Positions 26,329-34,015 of a stretch of 64,000 bases of DNA are shown piece by piece. The notes beneath the pieces are model-generated. The model did no database searches. It was not told where the DNA came from and saw only the letters and a program-made list of their open reading frames with translations. Position numbers and translations under genes: made by a program. The stretch comes from Paraclostridium sordellii (GTDB taxonomy: Bacteria; Bacillota; Clostridia; Peptostreptococcales; Peptostreptococcaceae), in contig NZ_LN679998.1 in assembly GCF_000953675.1 (NCBI RefSeq), positions 2,187,268 to 2,251,267 on the forward strand, written 5' to 3'. Numbering within the stretch: position 1 is the first letter of the stretch; the number at the start of each line of letters is the position of its first letter.

Positions 26329-27072
26329 CTAGCCCTCGCCTCTTAATTTATTTATAAAATATACTTGTCCTTTTCCAGTTACCTTTGGTGTTTTACTTAT
26401 ACTTATATGTCCATCTGAATGATTTATTGTAGTTTCCTTTATTTCAAATAAACCTTGTTCCATTGATTTTTGAGTTGGCATATTGTAATCTGCACCTTTT
26501 CTCTTTATTAGATATCCATTATTTCTTAGCCAATCGAAAAATCTTTTTTGACCTGTATTTACTCCATTTTGTTTTAATATCTTTGCAAGTTCTCCCACTA
26601 ATATAGATGTGTGACTAGCACTTACTGCATCTGCAAATATTGCTTTTGGCTTTAGTTCTTCATTTTCTATTTGTAATTTTTCATTTTCTTCTACTTGTTC
26701 AACTAATTGTATAAGTGCTTCTTTATATGTAGTTGGTAAGTTAGTTTTCAATTTATTTTCCATAGATTCAAACTTAGTTACATATATGGCAGTAAATAAA
26801 ATTCCTTTTTCTCCTGTCATTTTGTTTGCTACCATATCACAACCTTTTCTAGTCAATAAAAAGCATTTTTCTTTTCTTCTTTCTCCTTGATATGTACTTT
26901 CAATAAAGAAATCTTGAGAATTCAAATTTGAATTCTGAGATTTTTTTAGAACTTCTACATACCCTCTTATATCTCTCATTAAATTTGAATGTTCTTTTTC
27001 TATTAATTCTGCAACGTCTCTACTTTCAACTAAAAGTTGATTGTTTTTGTTAATTACTTTTAAGCCACTCAC
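26329..27072 (-). CDS. Phage antirepressor, Rha N-terminus plus KilAC C-terminus
   Basis: 247 residues. The N-terminal ~110 residues are the Rha domain (SRDVAELIEKEHSNLMRDIR, FFIESTYQGERRKEKCFLLT, KGCDMVANKMTGEKG). A coiled coil (~120-140) leads to a KilA-C domain (SHTSILVGELAKILKQNGVN, GQKRFFDWLRNNGYLIKRKG). Such proteins relieve repression or switch early expression. It is the second gene after the early leftward promoter, behind the Cro-like gene. Confidence 0.92.
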   Translation of the reverse strand: MSGLKVINKNNQLLVESRDVAELIEKEHSNLMRDIRGYVEVLKKSQNSNLNSQDFFIESTYQGERRKEKCFLLTRKGCDMVANKMTGEKGILFTAIYVTKFESMENKLKTNLPTTYKEALIQLVEQVEENEKLQIENEELKPKAIFADAVSASHTSILVGELAKILKQNGVNTGQKRFFDWLRNNGYLIKRKGADYNMPTQKSMEQGLFEIKETTINHSDGHISISKTPKVTGKGQVYFINKLRGEG

Positions 27073-27083
27073 TTTATTCCTCC

Positions 27084-27296
27084 TTATTTATCGTTTTTAT
27101 CTAGTTTAAAAAGATAATCTTTACTTAGCTTTGGGAATAAACCTCTTTGTATTTTACAAGCTTCTTGCCAAGTAAAATCCGTTACTCCATTTATTTTGTT
27201 TCTTAATGTTCTTTCAGTAATTCCTAGATGATTAGCAATTTCTGCAATATGTATATTGTTTCTTGTCATTTCTGCTTTCAAATTCATATGAGCCAT
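27084..27296 (-). CDS. Cro-like regulator
   Basis: 70 residues with a helix-turn-helix (NNIHIAEIANHLGITERTLR, NKINGVTDFTWQEACKIQRG). It is the first gene of the leftward early transcript and diverges from the CI-like repressor over three operators, the position of Cro. A good AGGAGG site precedes it. Confidence 0.82.
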   Translation of the reverse strand: MAHMNLKAEMTRNNIHIAEIANHLGITERTLRNKINGVTDFTWQEACKIQRGLFPKLSKDYLFKLDKNDK

Positions 27297-27316
27297 TTGT
27301 TTATACCTCCTCCCAT

Positions 27317-27440
27317 TCCGTTAACGGATTTCTTGATTAAATTATAATACCTTTAACGGAATTAAGTCAACACTTTTTTTAAAAAAACTTCCTTTAACGG
27401 AATTTTATTTCTTGACGTTATAAAAAAATATATCTATACT
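27317..27440. promoter_or_regulatory. Lysogeny switch: three operators and two divergent promoters
   Basis: Operators related to TTCCGTTAAAGGA occur at 27317-27328 (TCCGTTAACGGA, perfect palindrome), 27350-27362 and 27390-27403. Leftward promoter: TTGACT (27370-27365) and TATAAT (27346-27341), 18-bp spacer, with the second operator wholly inside the spacer. Rightward promoter for the repressor: TTGACG (27412-27417) and TATACT (27435-27440), 17-bp spacer, downstream of the third operator. This fits a repressor that blocks the early promoter and may activate or tolerate its own. Confidence 0.8.
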
Positions 27441-27464
27441 ACTACTTAAAGGCAGGTGATAGAT

Positions 27465-27782
27465 ATGGGTTTAGAAATTATAAATATATTAAAAAAAGAA
27501 CAAGGTTTAACCAACGAAGAACTTTCTATTAAATCTGGCGTTCCTTTAGGTACATTAAGTAAAATAACTTCTGGTATTACTAAAGACCCTAAATTAGAAA
27601 CTCTAAAATCAATTGCAAAAGTTTTAAATTGCTCTCTTGATGATTTCGATGATAACACAAATTCTTATGTATTAAGCAAACAAGATGAAATCAACTTAAT
27701 TGAGAAATATCGCCAGTTAGATACTCATGGTAAAAAACTAATAAATACAATTATCGCTTTTGAATTATCTGATAAATCATAA
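27465..27782 (+). CDS. CI-like prophage repressor (XRE family)
   Basis: 105 residues from ATG 27465 after AGGTGAT; the GTG three codons earlier overlaps that site. An XRE helix-turn-helix fills residues 1-60 (IINILKKEQGLTNEELSIKS, GVPLGTLSKITSGITKDP, LKSIAKVLNCSLDDF). The short C-terminal part (EINLIEKYRQLDTHGKKLIN) resembles the tail of ImmR-like repressors. No LexA-type peptidase is present, so release would need another factor, such as the antirepressor. Confidence 0.85.
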   Translation: MGLEIINILKKEQGLTNEELSIKSGVPLGTLSKITSGITKDPKLETLKSIAKVLNCSLDDFDDNTNSYVLSKQDEINLIEKYRQLDTHGKKLINTIIAFELSDKS

Positions 27783-27809
27783 CAACATATTTATTCTCAA
27801 TTTACTTTA

Positions 27810-27837
27810 AAAAGTCCTCATAAGGGCTTTTATTTTT
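27810..27837 (+). terminator. Terminator of the repressor gene
   Basis: AAAAGTCCT-cata-AGGGCTTTT followed by ATTTTT, about 27 bases after the stop codon. Confidence 0.75.
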
Positions 27838-27887
27838 ACGAAATCTTATAAACATACGTTCGATTAATAGGCAAAAATATATACTTT

Positions 27888-28175
27888 CTAACTCCTCCCT
27901 TGTTTTCCTCTATCACCTGTACTTTTATTTGATATAAATTCACAACCTTTTTTACTTATTAAAAACTCTCTATAAGTTTTATTGTTTCCTTCTGTTTTAT
28001 AAGTACTTTCCACCCAATAATTCTGAGAACGGATTTTTCCGTTTTCAAAAACCTTATTTATACTATCTATTTTTTCTAATAAATCTCCATGTCTTGAATA
28101 TTCCATCATGTCTGCTACTTCTCTTGATGATATTCTTACAACTTCTTCGTTATTTGTTTTTATAATTTCCTGCAT
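27888..28175 (-). pseudogene. Truncated Rha-domain antirepressor
   Basis: 95 residues that match the Rha domain (VVRISSREVADMMEYSRHGD, NYWVESTYKTEGNNKTYREF, ISKKGCEFISNKSTGDRGK) and then end abruptly in QGRS, where complete Rha proteins continue (compare the longer protein at 26329-27072). It has its own AAGGAGG site. It is probably a decayed second antirepressor, though a short Rha protein could still bind DNA. Confidence 0.65.
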
Positions 28176-28187
28176 ATTACTACCTCC

Positions 28188-28304
28188 TTAATTAGCTTTT
28201 AAATTTAGCTTTTCTATTTTATTTGAAAAATCATTTGTGTTTCTTAAATCATTCAAAGCTTGAATCTCTATCCTATAATTTTTGTTATTACTTAAAATCC
28301 CCAT
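28188..28304 (-). CDS. 38-residue hypothetical protein
   Basis: ATG 28304 follows AGGCGATG by a slightly long gap. The peptide MGILSNNKNYRIEIQALNDL... is short and polar. It ends just before the ribosome binding site of the Rha fragment, suggesting one transcript. No family recognised. Confidence 0.4.
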   Translation of the reverse strand: MGILSNNKNYRIEIQALNDLRNTNDFSNKIEKLNLKAN

Positions 28305-28430
28305 ATATTACATCGCCTCAAAAACATTCAGCAGAACATATGTTCTGATAAATCTAAAAAAATGTTACCATTGTTTATGTGTAAAAGTCAAATATATAAC
28401 TACTATTTAAATATTAATAATTTACATAAA

Positions 28431-28460
28431 AAAAAGATGTAGTTTATACTACATCTTTTT
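28431..28460 (-). terminator. Terminator downstream of the Kiwa-like genes
   Basis: Perfect stem AAAAAGATGTAGT / ACTACATCTTTTT with a 4-base loop, with T-runs on both sides. It can stop transcripts from the leftward kwaB-kwaA pair. The stretch 28463-28663 before it contains a start-less frame (see rejected items) but no supported gene. Confidence 0.7.
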
Positions 28461-28663
28461 TATTAATACGATAAGTTTTCATCAAATAATTCTAAGTTAT
28501 AACTACTATCTGTTTTAAGTTCACTATTATGGTATCCTATCAATTTTTTATTATGTATATTCAGTTTTATACTATATACGATATGGTTATTACTGGTATA
28601 AATTATGTATTTATATCAGTATAAGTGAAAATATATAAATAAAATATCATAATAATTACTACG

Positions 28664-29272
28664 TTATTTATATAAATATATATTTCCTTTGAACCCTTCA
28701 GATAAGAGAGTTACTTGAATATTTGAATTTAAATAACTATTAAATTCATATTCATTTAACTTAGATAGTATGAAACATTCTTTTGAATTTTCAGTTTTAA
28801 CTTTGTATATATTGTATTTAAATAGTAAGCATAAAGTTGGATTAATATGAAACTGATTATTTTTTATATACAAATGACCTATTATATATAATATGAACCA
28901 AAATATAAAAACCTCTTTAAAAGAAAAACCCGAAGAAGATAATGTCAATAAATATGTAACAAAATACTCTAATATTGAATTATTATTTGGCTCTATATCT
29001 ATAATTTTTTTATTATCTTCAAAACCTCTAGATTGTATAATTACTATTTTGACTAGAACTAAACAAGTAATACATAAAATTATCAATATCCAAAGGTAAA
29101 TATCCTGAAATTTTATATTTTTTAAAATAAATTCACATCTATTTGTTAATATATATTGAATAAAATTATAAGTTGATTTAAAGTCTATATTAGTAAATAT
29201 CAATATTATAAACAGAGGAATATAAGAAGAAATAAATAAGAGCCATTTAACAGACTTTTTCAAAATTACCAC
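28664..29272 (-). CDS. kwaA: KwaA-like membrane protein of a Kiwa-type defence pair
   Basis: 202 residues with four likely membrane helices (about 9-28, 58-79, 100-114 and 119-136). The segment NNSILEYFVTYLLTLSSSG and later INPTLCLLFKYNIYKVKTEN match the pattern I associate with KwaA proteins. In Kiwa, membrane-bound KwaA senses phage infection and works with KwaB. Here it follows the KwaB-like gene by 43 bases, the reverse of the usual gene order. The identification rests on the pairing and topology; it is not certain. Confidence 0.6.
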   Translation of the reverse strand: MVILKKSVKWLLFISSYIPLFIILIFTNIDFKSTYNFIQYILTNRCEFILKNIKFQDIYLWILIILCITCLVLVKIVIIQSRGFEDNKKIIDIEPNNNSILEYFVTYLLTLSSSGFSFKEVFIFWFILYIIGHLYIKNNQFHINPTLCLLFKYNIYKVKTENSKECFILSKLNEYEFNSYLNSNIQVTLLSEGFKGNIYLYK

Positions 29273-29315
29273 CTCTTAACTATAATATTAACACTTACAA
29301 AAAAATAAGTCATTA

Positions 29316-30323
29316 TTAATTACTTTTTCTGGATTTTCTTTTTTTTGTAGTAGTTCTTTTTTTAGGATTACTTTTGCCTGAACTTAAACGACTTTTTCCT
29401 CTAGCCAAGTATATGTCATTGGTTATATCTCCTTTAAAGTAGTTATCTGATATTAAATTTATAATTTCAGACAGTGAGGACACATCAGAGTAAACTATTT
29501 TGTTATCTTTTAATGAGATGTCCAAATTATATTTTTCTATTGTCTTTTCTATACTCTTAGAATTATTCTTAAGTTTATCTATAAATATATTAATATCTCC
29601 ATGCACACATAACTCAGCCAGTTTTCTAGTAATTGTAGATCTGTCTAGACAATCTAATTTAAATTCGTCGAAATTACTTAAAATATTTGATGATTTTATT
29701 GAGTCTAGTGTAATAGTAGCTTTAGTTGTATAGTGATAATTATATGAAAACATAGTCTCAAAATTATGCTTACCTGTAACATAAACAGAGTTATCATAAA
29801 TTATACAATCAATTTTAGGATCAAGAGCAAATAAGTCATCTTGTATAAAGTTTAATCTAGAGTCTTTAAAGGTTAATAATCCTTTATTTTTAAGATAGTT
29901 CAAAGCATATATTTTTCTAACGACTGTAAAAGTTTTGCTATCATCTAATGTAAATATAAATGCATATAGATAAGATTCAGATAATGTATTTTCAAATGTT
30001 TTCAATGACTTAATAGAATCTATCGATGAAATACTGTTTAATAATGAAGAAAATACAGAGCTATGAGTAAGTTCTGAAGTTGATAAAAAAGGAATAGCTC
30101 CATCTAAACTAGAATCATAACTAAAATTTTCTAACTCACAATTACTAAAAATTGATTCCAAAGGTTTTATATATATCTTTTTTATATCATCAAATATATC
30201 ATTTTTTATATAAGCCTTTAAAGGTTCTAAGCCATTAGAAAAATTAGTATTCTTTTTTAAAAGTAATAAATGAATACTTTTTATACGACCTTTTATATCC
30301 TCTATATTTAAAGTATTTTCCAA
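29316..30323 (-). CDS. kwaB: KwaB-like protein (DUF4868) of a Kiwa-type defence pair
   Basis: 335 residues. The middle and C-terminal parts fit DUF4868/KwaB: VRKIYALNYLKNKGLLTF, then DCIIYDNSVYVTGKHNFETM, RKLAELCVHGDINIFIDKL and VSSLSEIINLISDNYFKGDI. KwaB is the DNA-binding effector of the Kiwa anti-phage system. The last ~25 residues form a very basic tail (KKRTTTKKRKSRKSN) suited to nucleic acid binding. It is the first gene of a two-gene leftward operon with its own promoter near 30640. Location between repressor and integrase is a common site for prophage defence cargo. Confidence 0.65.
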   Translation of the reverse strand: MENTLNIEDIKGRIKSIHLLLLKKNTNFSNGLEPLKAYIKNDIFDDIKKIYIKPLESIFSNCELENFSYDSSLDGAIPFLSTSELTHSSVFSSLLNSISSIDSIKSLKTFENTLSESYLYAFIFTLDDSKTFTVVRKIYALNYLKNKGLLTFKDSRLNFIQDDLFALDPKIDCIIYDNSVYVTGKHNFETMFSYNYHYTTKATITLDSIKSSNILSNFDEFKLDCLDRSTITRKLAELCVHGDINIFIDKLKNNSKSIEKTIEKYNLDISLKDNKIVYSDVSSLSEIINLISDNYFKGDITNDIYLARGKSRLSSGKSNPKKRTTTKKRKSRKSN

Positions 30324-30641
30324 AATAAATCCCCCTTAATAAATATCTTATTTACATAATATATTTTAATTTTATTTCGTTTTTCTCCTACTAAATTCTA
30401 TATGCATAAATTTAACTTATATAGAATTCAGGCACTCAGCATATTGTATTAATCCAGTTGCTGCTGATATTTTTATTGTCATTTCCCCTATTATTCTCCA
30501 ATCGAACAAGACTTTCATTATACTTTTGCCATCAGTTCTTTTTATTGATATAGGTGAATTAACAATTTACACTATAATTCCATATTTTAATTCAGATTAT
30601 TTCATTAATTCACCTCTTTCCTTTGTATTTATCTACCGAAC

Positions 30642-30674
30642 ATTATACCAAAGTTTAGGTCTGTATTTTGTCAA
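30642..30674 (-). promoter_or_regulatory. Promoter of the Kiwa-like operon, shared motif
   Basis: Minus strand: TTGACA (30674-30669), then CCTAAACTTTG (30659-30649), then TGGTATAAT with -10 at 30647-30642. The -35-like box is 21 bp from the -10, so the extended -10 probably dominates. The CTAAACTTTG block is the same as in the small RNA promoters. About 310 bases lie between this site and kwaB; apart from a 21-codon frame with a poorly spaced site (start near 30480) I see no gene there. Confidence 0.55.
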
Positions 30675-30722
30675 AAACTGTCATTTTCAAACTTATTCCT
30701 CTGTTTTTTGCCTTTTTACAAT

Positions 30723-30748
30723 AAAAAAGACCAGTTTTACTAGTCTTT
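30723..30748 (-). terminator. Terminator of the sigma factor gene
   Basis: In minus-strand RNA AAAGACTAGT / ACTGGTCTTTTTT pairs fully with one G-U; on the plus strand the same position is a C-A mismatch. This fixes the direction. It lies about 95 bases after the sigma gene. Confidence 0.7.
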
Positions 30749-30842
30749 ATATATTTTCAAATATATAATTAAGTCTATTTAGCTACCTTAATTTTTTTAT
30801 TTACTTTTAATTACATATACAATCTACTTTATAATACTACCA

Positions 30843-31547
30843 TTAATATAAGTAATTTAATTTTTTCATCATAATCCTTAAGTTTGAAATAGCTTTTTTA
30901 TTTAATTTTGATGCTCTAGTCGTAGAAACGCCTAATACTTCACCTATTTCTTTTAATGTCCGTTTTTCATAATAATATAGTGATATTACTAACTGCTCTC
31001 TTTCACTTAACATATTAATTGCTTTTTTTAAAGTTAAAATTAACTCTTCTTTTTCAACATAATCTTCTATATCAATAGCTTCATCTTTTAATCTATCTAT
31101 AAATTTAAAATCATTTTCATCATCTGAATCTATATTATCAATAGAACTTATATTTAAGTTTGATATGCTTCTTTTTATCTTATCAACTTCAGCTGTTGAA
31201 ATTCCCATGTAATCTGAAATTTCATATATTGTTGGTTGCCTAAAATTTTTCTGCTGTAAGTATTCTATACAACTGTTATATTCCTTTAATTTACTTAAAT
31301 ATACCCTAGGTATAAATGATTGTTTTCTTATTATATCTATTATGTACGAGTTTATCTTAATATAAGCATAAGTAGAGAATCTAGCCCCTTTTTCATCATT
31401 GAATTTATAACTTGCATCTATAAGTGCAATTACTCCATAGCTCACTAAATCTTCATATTCAATCCCTATTTTATTTGTATAATATCTCGCTGCTAAATTT
31501 TTTACTAGATTTATATTTTTATTTATAAGTTCTTCTTTACTAATCAT
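30843..31547 (-). CDS. FliA/SigD-like sigma factor in the prophage
   Basis: 234 residues with regions 2, 3 and 4. Region 2 has LVKNLAARYYTNKIGIEYED, YGVIALIDASYKFNDEKGAR and FSTYAYIKINSYIIDIIRKQ. Region 3 has RQPTIYEISDYMGISTAEVD. Region 4 has MLSEREQLVISLYYYEKRTL and KEIGEVLGVSTTRASKLNKK. The three-region plan without region 1 is that of sigma-28-type factors, which act at TAAA-type promoters. It is inside the prophage, between defence cargo and integrase. The promoter motif upstream recurs at four small RNA genes and the Kiwa-like operon, so it may direct them; this is inferred. Confidence 0.82.
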   Translation of the reverse strand: MISKEELINKNINLVKNLAARYYTNKIGIEYEDLVSYGVIALIDASYKFNDEKGARFSTYAYIKINSYIIDIIRKQSFIPRVYLSKLKEYNSCIEYLQQKNFRQPTIYEISDYMGISTAEVDKIKRSISNLNISSIDNIDSDDENDFKFIDRLKDEAIDIEDYVEKEELILTLKKAINMLSEREQLVISLYYYEKRTLKEIGEVLGVSTTRASKLNKKAISNLRIMMKKLNYLY

Positions 31548-31609
31548 AACTATAATAACTCCAATAACTATATATTAATTATTTAATTTAATTTTCATTC
31601 TATATACTT

Positions 31610-31632
31610 ATAAAGTTTATCAAAGTTTAGGT
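31610..31632 (-). promoter_or_regulatory. Shared promoter motif upstream of the sigma gene
   Basis: Minus strand: ACCTAAACTTTG (31632-31621) followed by ATAAACTTTATAA. It matches the small RNA unit 4 form (CTTTGATAAAAT) and lies ~75 bases before the sigma start. Autoregulation would fit. Confidence 0.45.
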
Positions 31633-31691
31633 AATATTTACAAATTCTTTAATATTAACCTAATTACATTTATTTTTTAATTTAAATACTA

Positions 31692-31719
31692 AAAAAGACT
31701 AGCTTTAACTAGTCTTTTT
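31692..31719 (-). terminator. Terminator downstream of the 120-residue membrane protein gene
   Basis: AAAAAGACTAG-ctttaa-CTAGTCTTTTT, symmetric with T-runs on both strands. It lies 36 bases after the membrane protein gene and upstream of the sigma gene. Confidence 0.7.
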
Positions 31720-31754
31720 ACTATTTTTATATTTATTATTTATATATATATGCT

Positions 31755-32117
31755 CTATTTAAATATCATTGTAGTCATTAATAATATAGCAAATAGGAGA
31801 GATGTTACTTCATCACCTATATAATATAAAGTGTATTTATACTCATTAAGTATTTTTATTTTTCTTAATCCATATATAAAATCTATCGTTAATAACACTC
31901 CTAATGTTATAACTGTAAAAGTACTATTTTCTAGTGTGATTACTATAAATAATAATATACCTAAAATTATTAATAAAGCTACAGGTCTATTGATATTTTT
32001 TGATTTAACCTCTTGAAATTGAGAGTTTGTTATTTTATATTTTTTCTTCATAAAAATTGTAAATATGAAATATAAACTAAAAATACCTATAAGAGAAGTA
32101 AAATAAACTGATTCCAT
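31755..32117 (-). CDS. Small four-helix membrane protein
   Basis: 120 residues with four likely membrane helices (about 4-22, 45-63, 67-84 and 98-118). Short basic loops (KKKYKITNSQFQEVKSKNIN, LRKIKILNEYKY) separate them. It is possibly of the DUF4181 type, but I am not sure. It follows a 127-residue basic protein gene by about 20 bases, suggesting a two-gene unit next to the integrase. Function unknown. Confidence 0.55.
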   Translation of the reverse strand: MESVYFTSLIGIFSLYFIFTIFMKKKYKITNSQFQEVKSKNINRPVALLIILGILLFIVITLENSTFTVITLGVLLTIDFIYGLRKIKILNEYKYTLYYIGDEVTSLLFAILLMTTMIFK

Positions 32118-32140
32118 AAGCTACCTCCTATTAATTCCAT

Positions 32141-32524
32141 TTAGATTTTTTCTTTATATTCCAAAAACATACACATATCATGATTTGATACACTATCCCA
32201 TATTCCAAATAAGTTATTATATAAATGTCCCTTTAATCTGCTATTTGATGATTTTGAATAAGCTAATACAATACCCCAATGGTATATTCTATAATTTTTA
32301 TTAAGCCTTATAATCTCTTTGACTTCTCTTTTATTGTAATACTTAATCTCCTTTTTTAATGCTTTTCTTAATTCTTTTAAAATCTTCTTTGCTTCTTTAT
32401 AATTTTTTTTAGATATACATTCTATTCCTTCACTTGATCTGTATTTATAATAATTTATATTTTCAATAATTTCTTTTCTCGATATGTTAATTTTATCAAA
32501 ATACAAAACTCTAATCATTTTCAT
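32141..32524 (-). CDS. Basic hypothetical protein
   Basis: 127 residues, very Lys-rich. MKMIRVLYFDKINISRKEII opens it; a helical Lys-rich middle (EAKKILKELRKALKKEIKYY) leads to YRIYHWGIVLAYSKSSNSRL and a final acidic piece. No family is recognised. It is transcribed away from the integrase and just upstream of the small membrane protein. Confidence 0.55.
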   Translation of the reverse strand: MKMIRVLYFDKINISRKEIIENINYYKYRSSEGIECISKKNYKEAKKILKELRKALKKEIKYYNKREVKEIIRLNKNYRIYHWGIVLAYSKSSNSRLKGHLYNNLFGIWDSVSNHDMCMFLEYKEKI

Positions 32525-32743
32525 TCCCCCTTATCAAGCAAAGAATATTTTCCTATATTTTACCATGGTTTATATGTTTTCTGTAAATTCTTAAAATTCT
32601 TTAACTTTTTTGTAATATTTATATAAAAAAAGACTAATTTCATCTTTTTATATAGCATATTTAAACTTTATATTGTTAATTATTGTTATATATTTTAATA
32701 TATTATTAAATTTATAAATTCACATAAGGGGTGTGACTTAGTC

Positions 32744-33877
32744 ATGAATAATATAAAATCTGTTTTTATAAGAAAAAGAAATAATAACTATAATGTATAT
32801 GTTGAGTATTTAGATTCAGAGACAGGAAAAATAAAGCAAAAAAGTCATGGGAAATATTCTAGTAAAAAAGATGCTGAAAAACATCTTATTGAAATTAAAA
32901 ATTCTGTAAATGGTAATAAATTTGTTATATCTAAAGATATAACATTTGTAGAAAGATGCCAAAAGTATATGGATGATGATTCTAAGGATTTTTCTCCAGT
33001 TACACTTAGTACTCGTAGTGTTGTTTTAAACTCAACCATAAAACCTTTCTTTAAAGATATACAATTACAAGATATTACACCTAGTGTACTACAAGCTTTT
33101 GCTAATTACGTCTATAAAAATCATACTAAACAAAGTGCAAGAGTTAGATTAGCATTTGTTAAAGCCGTCTTAAATGAAGCCTATAGACTAAGAGAAATTA
33201 CAGATAATCCAACTCACTTTATAAAAACTCCTAAAAGTTTAGTAGCTGATGCTCGTATCCCAGATGTTTATTCTAAAGAAGAAGTTAAGGAGGTTATAGA
33301 TAAGTTAGAAGGATCTATTATAGAAATACCTATTTTATTAATGTTAACTTTAGGTTTAAGGTGTGGAGAAGCTTGCGGTTTAAGATGGGAAGATGTAGAT
33401 TTTGAAAATAATTTAATTTCAATAAATAAAACACTAACATATGTAAATAAAACAGGGTTTATTTATAAAGACCCAAAAACCAAAGGCTCTATAAGGACTA
33501 TATCAGCTCCTGCTGAATTAATGTTAAAACTAAAAAAATTAAAAGTTAAATATAATAAGCTTAAATTAGAAAATATTCTTGAAGGTAAATCCCAAAATCT
33601 AGTTTGTTTAAATTCCATATTAAACCCTTATTCTGAACCTACTTTACTTAAAGCTTGGTATAAGTTTTTGGAAAATAATAATATTAAAAGAATAACATTA
33701 CATGATTTAAGACATACTCATGCTACTTTATTAATACTAGCAGGTACAGATATGAAAACTGTAAGTGATAGATTGGGACATACCGATATAAAAATAACTA
33801 TGAATAGATACTCCCATGTATTAGAAGAAATGGATAGGAAGGCCTCTGATAATATTTCTAATATAATGTTTAAATAA
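32744..33877 (+). CDS. int: Tyrosine recombinase integrase of the prophage
   Basis: 377 residues. An N-terminal arm-binding domain (~1-60) and SAM-like core-binding domain (~65-165) precede the catalytic domain with R206 (TLGLRCGEACGLRWEDVDF), H320-x2-R323 (HDLRHTHATL), H346 (LGHTDIKITM) and the nucleophile Y356 (NRYSHV). All catalytic residues are present. It is the last gene before host DNA, so the attachment site should lie within about 140 bases downstream. No left end is in view, so the core repeat cannot be identified. Confidence 0.95.
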   Translation: MNNIKSVFIRKRNNNYNVYVEYLDSETGKIKQKSHGKYSSKKDAEKHLIEIKNSVNGNKFVISKDITFVERCQKYMDDDSKDFSPVTLSTRSVVLNSTIKPFFKDIQLQDITPSVLQAFANYVYKNHTKQSARVRLAFVKAVLNEAYRLREITDNPTHFIKTPKSLVADARIPDVYSKEEVKEVIDKLEGSIIEIPILLMLTLGLRCGEACGLRWEDVDFENNLISINKTLTYVNKTGFIYKDPKTKGSIRTISAPAELMLKLKKLKVKYNKLKLENILEGKSQNLVCLNSILNPYSEPTLLKAWYKFLENNNIKRITLHDLRHTHATLLILAGTDMKTVSDRLGHTDIKITMNRYSHVLEEMDRKASDNISNIMFK

Positions 33878-33906
33878 CGTCAGTAAAATGTCAGTAAAAA
33901 CTAAAA

Positions 33907-33950
33907 ATGTCAGCCTAAAGCTAGTTATATTTATAACTTTAGACCGACAT
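33907..33950. other. Hairpin at the prophage right end
   Basis: ATGTC...CCTAAAG / CTTTAG...GACAT, imperfect stem with a 15-base AT loop, directly after the integrase gene and after two GTCAGTAAAA repeats. It may be the integrase terminator or part of the attachment region; the junction with host DNA lies about here. Confidence 0.4.
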
Positions 33951-34015
33951 ATATTTTCTTATATACAAGTTATTTACTCATTTATTCAAATATATAATTC
34001 TACATTCATAGTATT

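Noticed and set aside
28464..28640. A start-less minus-strand frame with protein-like composition (KYIIYTSNNHIVYSIKLNIH...)
   Set aside because: It has no ATG, GTG or TTG at a useful position and no ribosome binding site. It may be the 3' remnant of a lost gene, but there is not enough to call it.
30420..30490. 21-codon frame (MTIKISAATGLIQYAECLNS...) as a signalling peptide
   Set aside because: The G-rich site is too close to the ATG, and no secretion signal or partner gene is seen.
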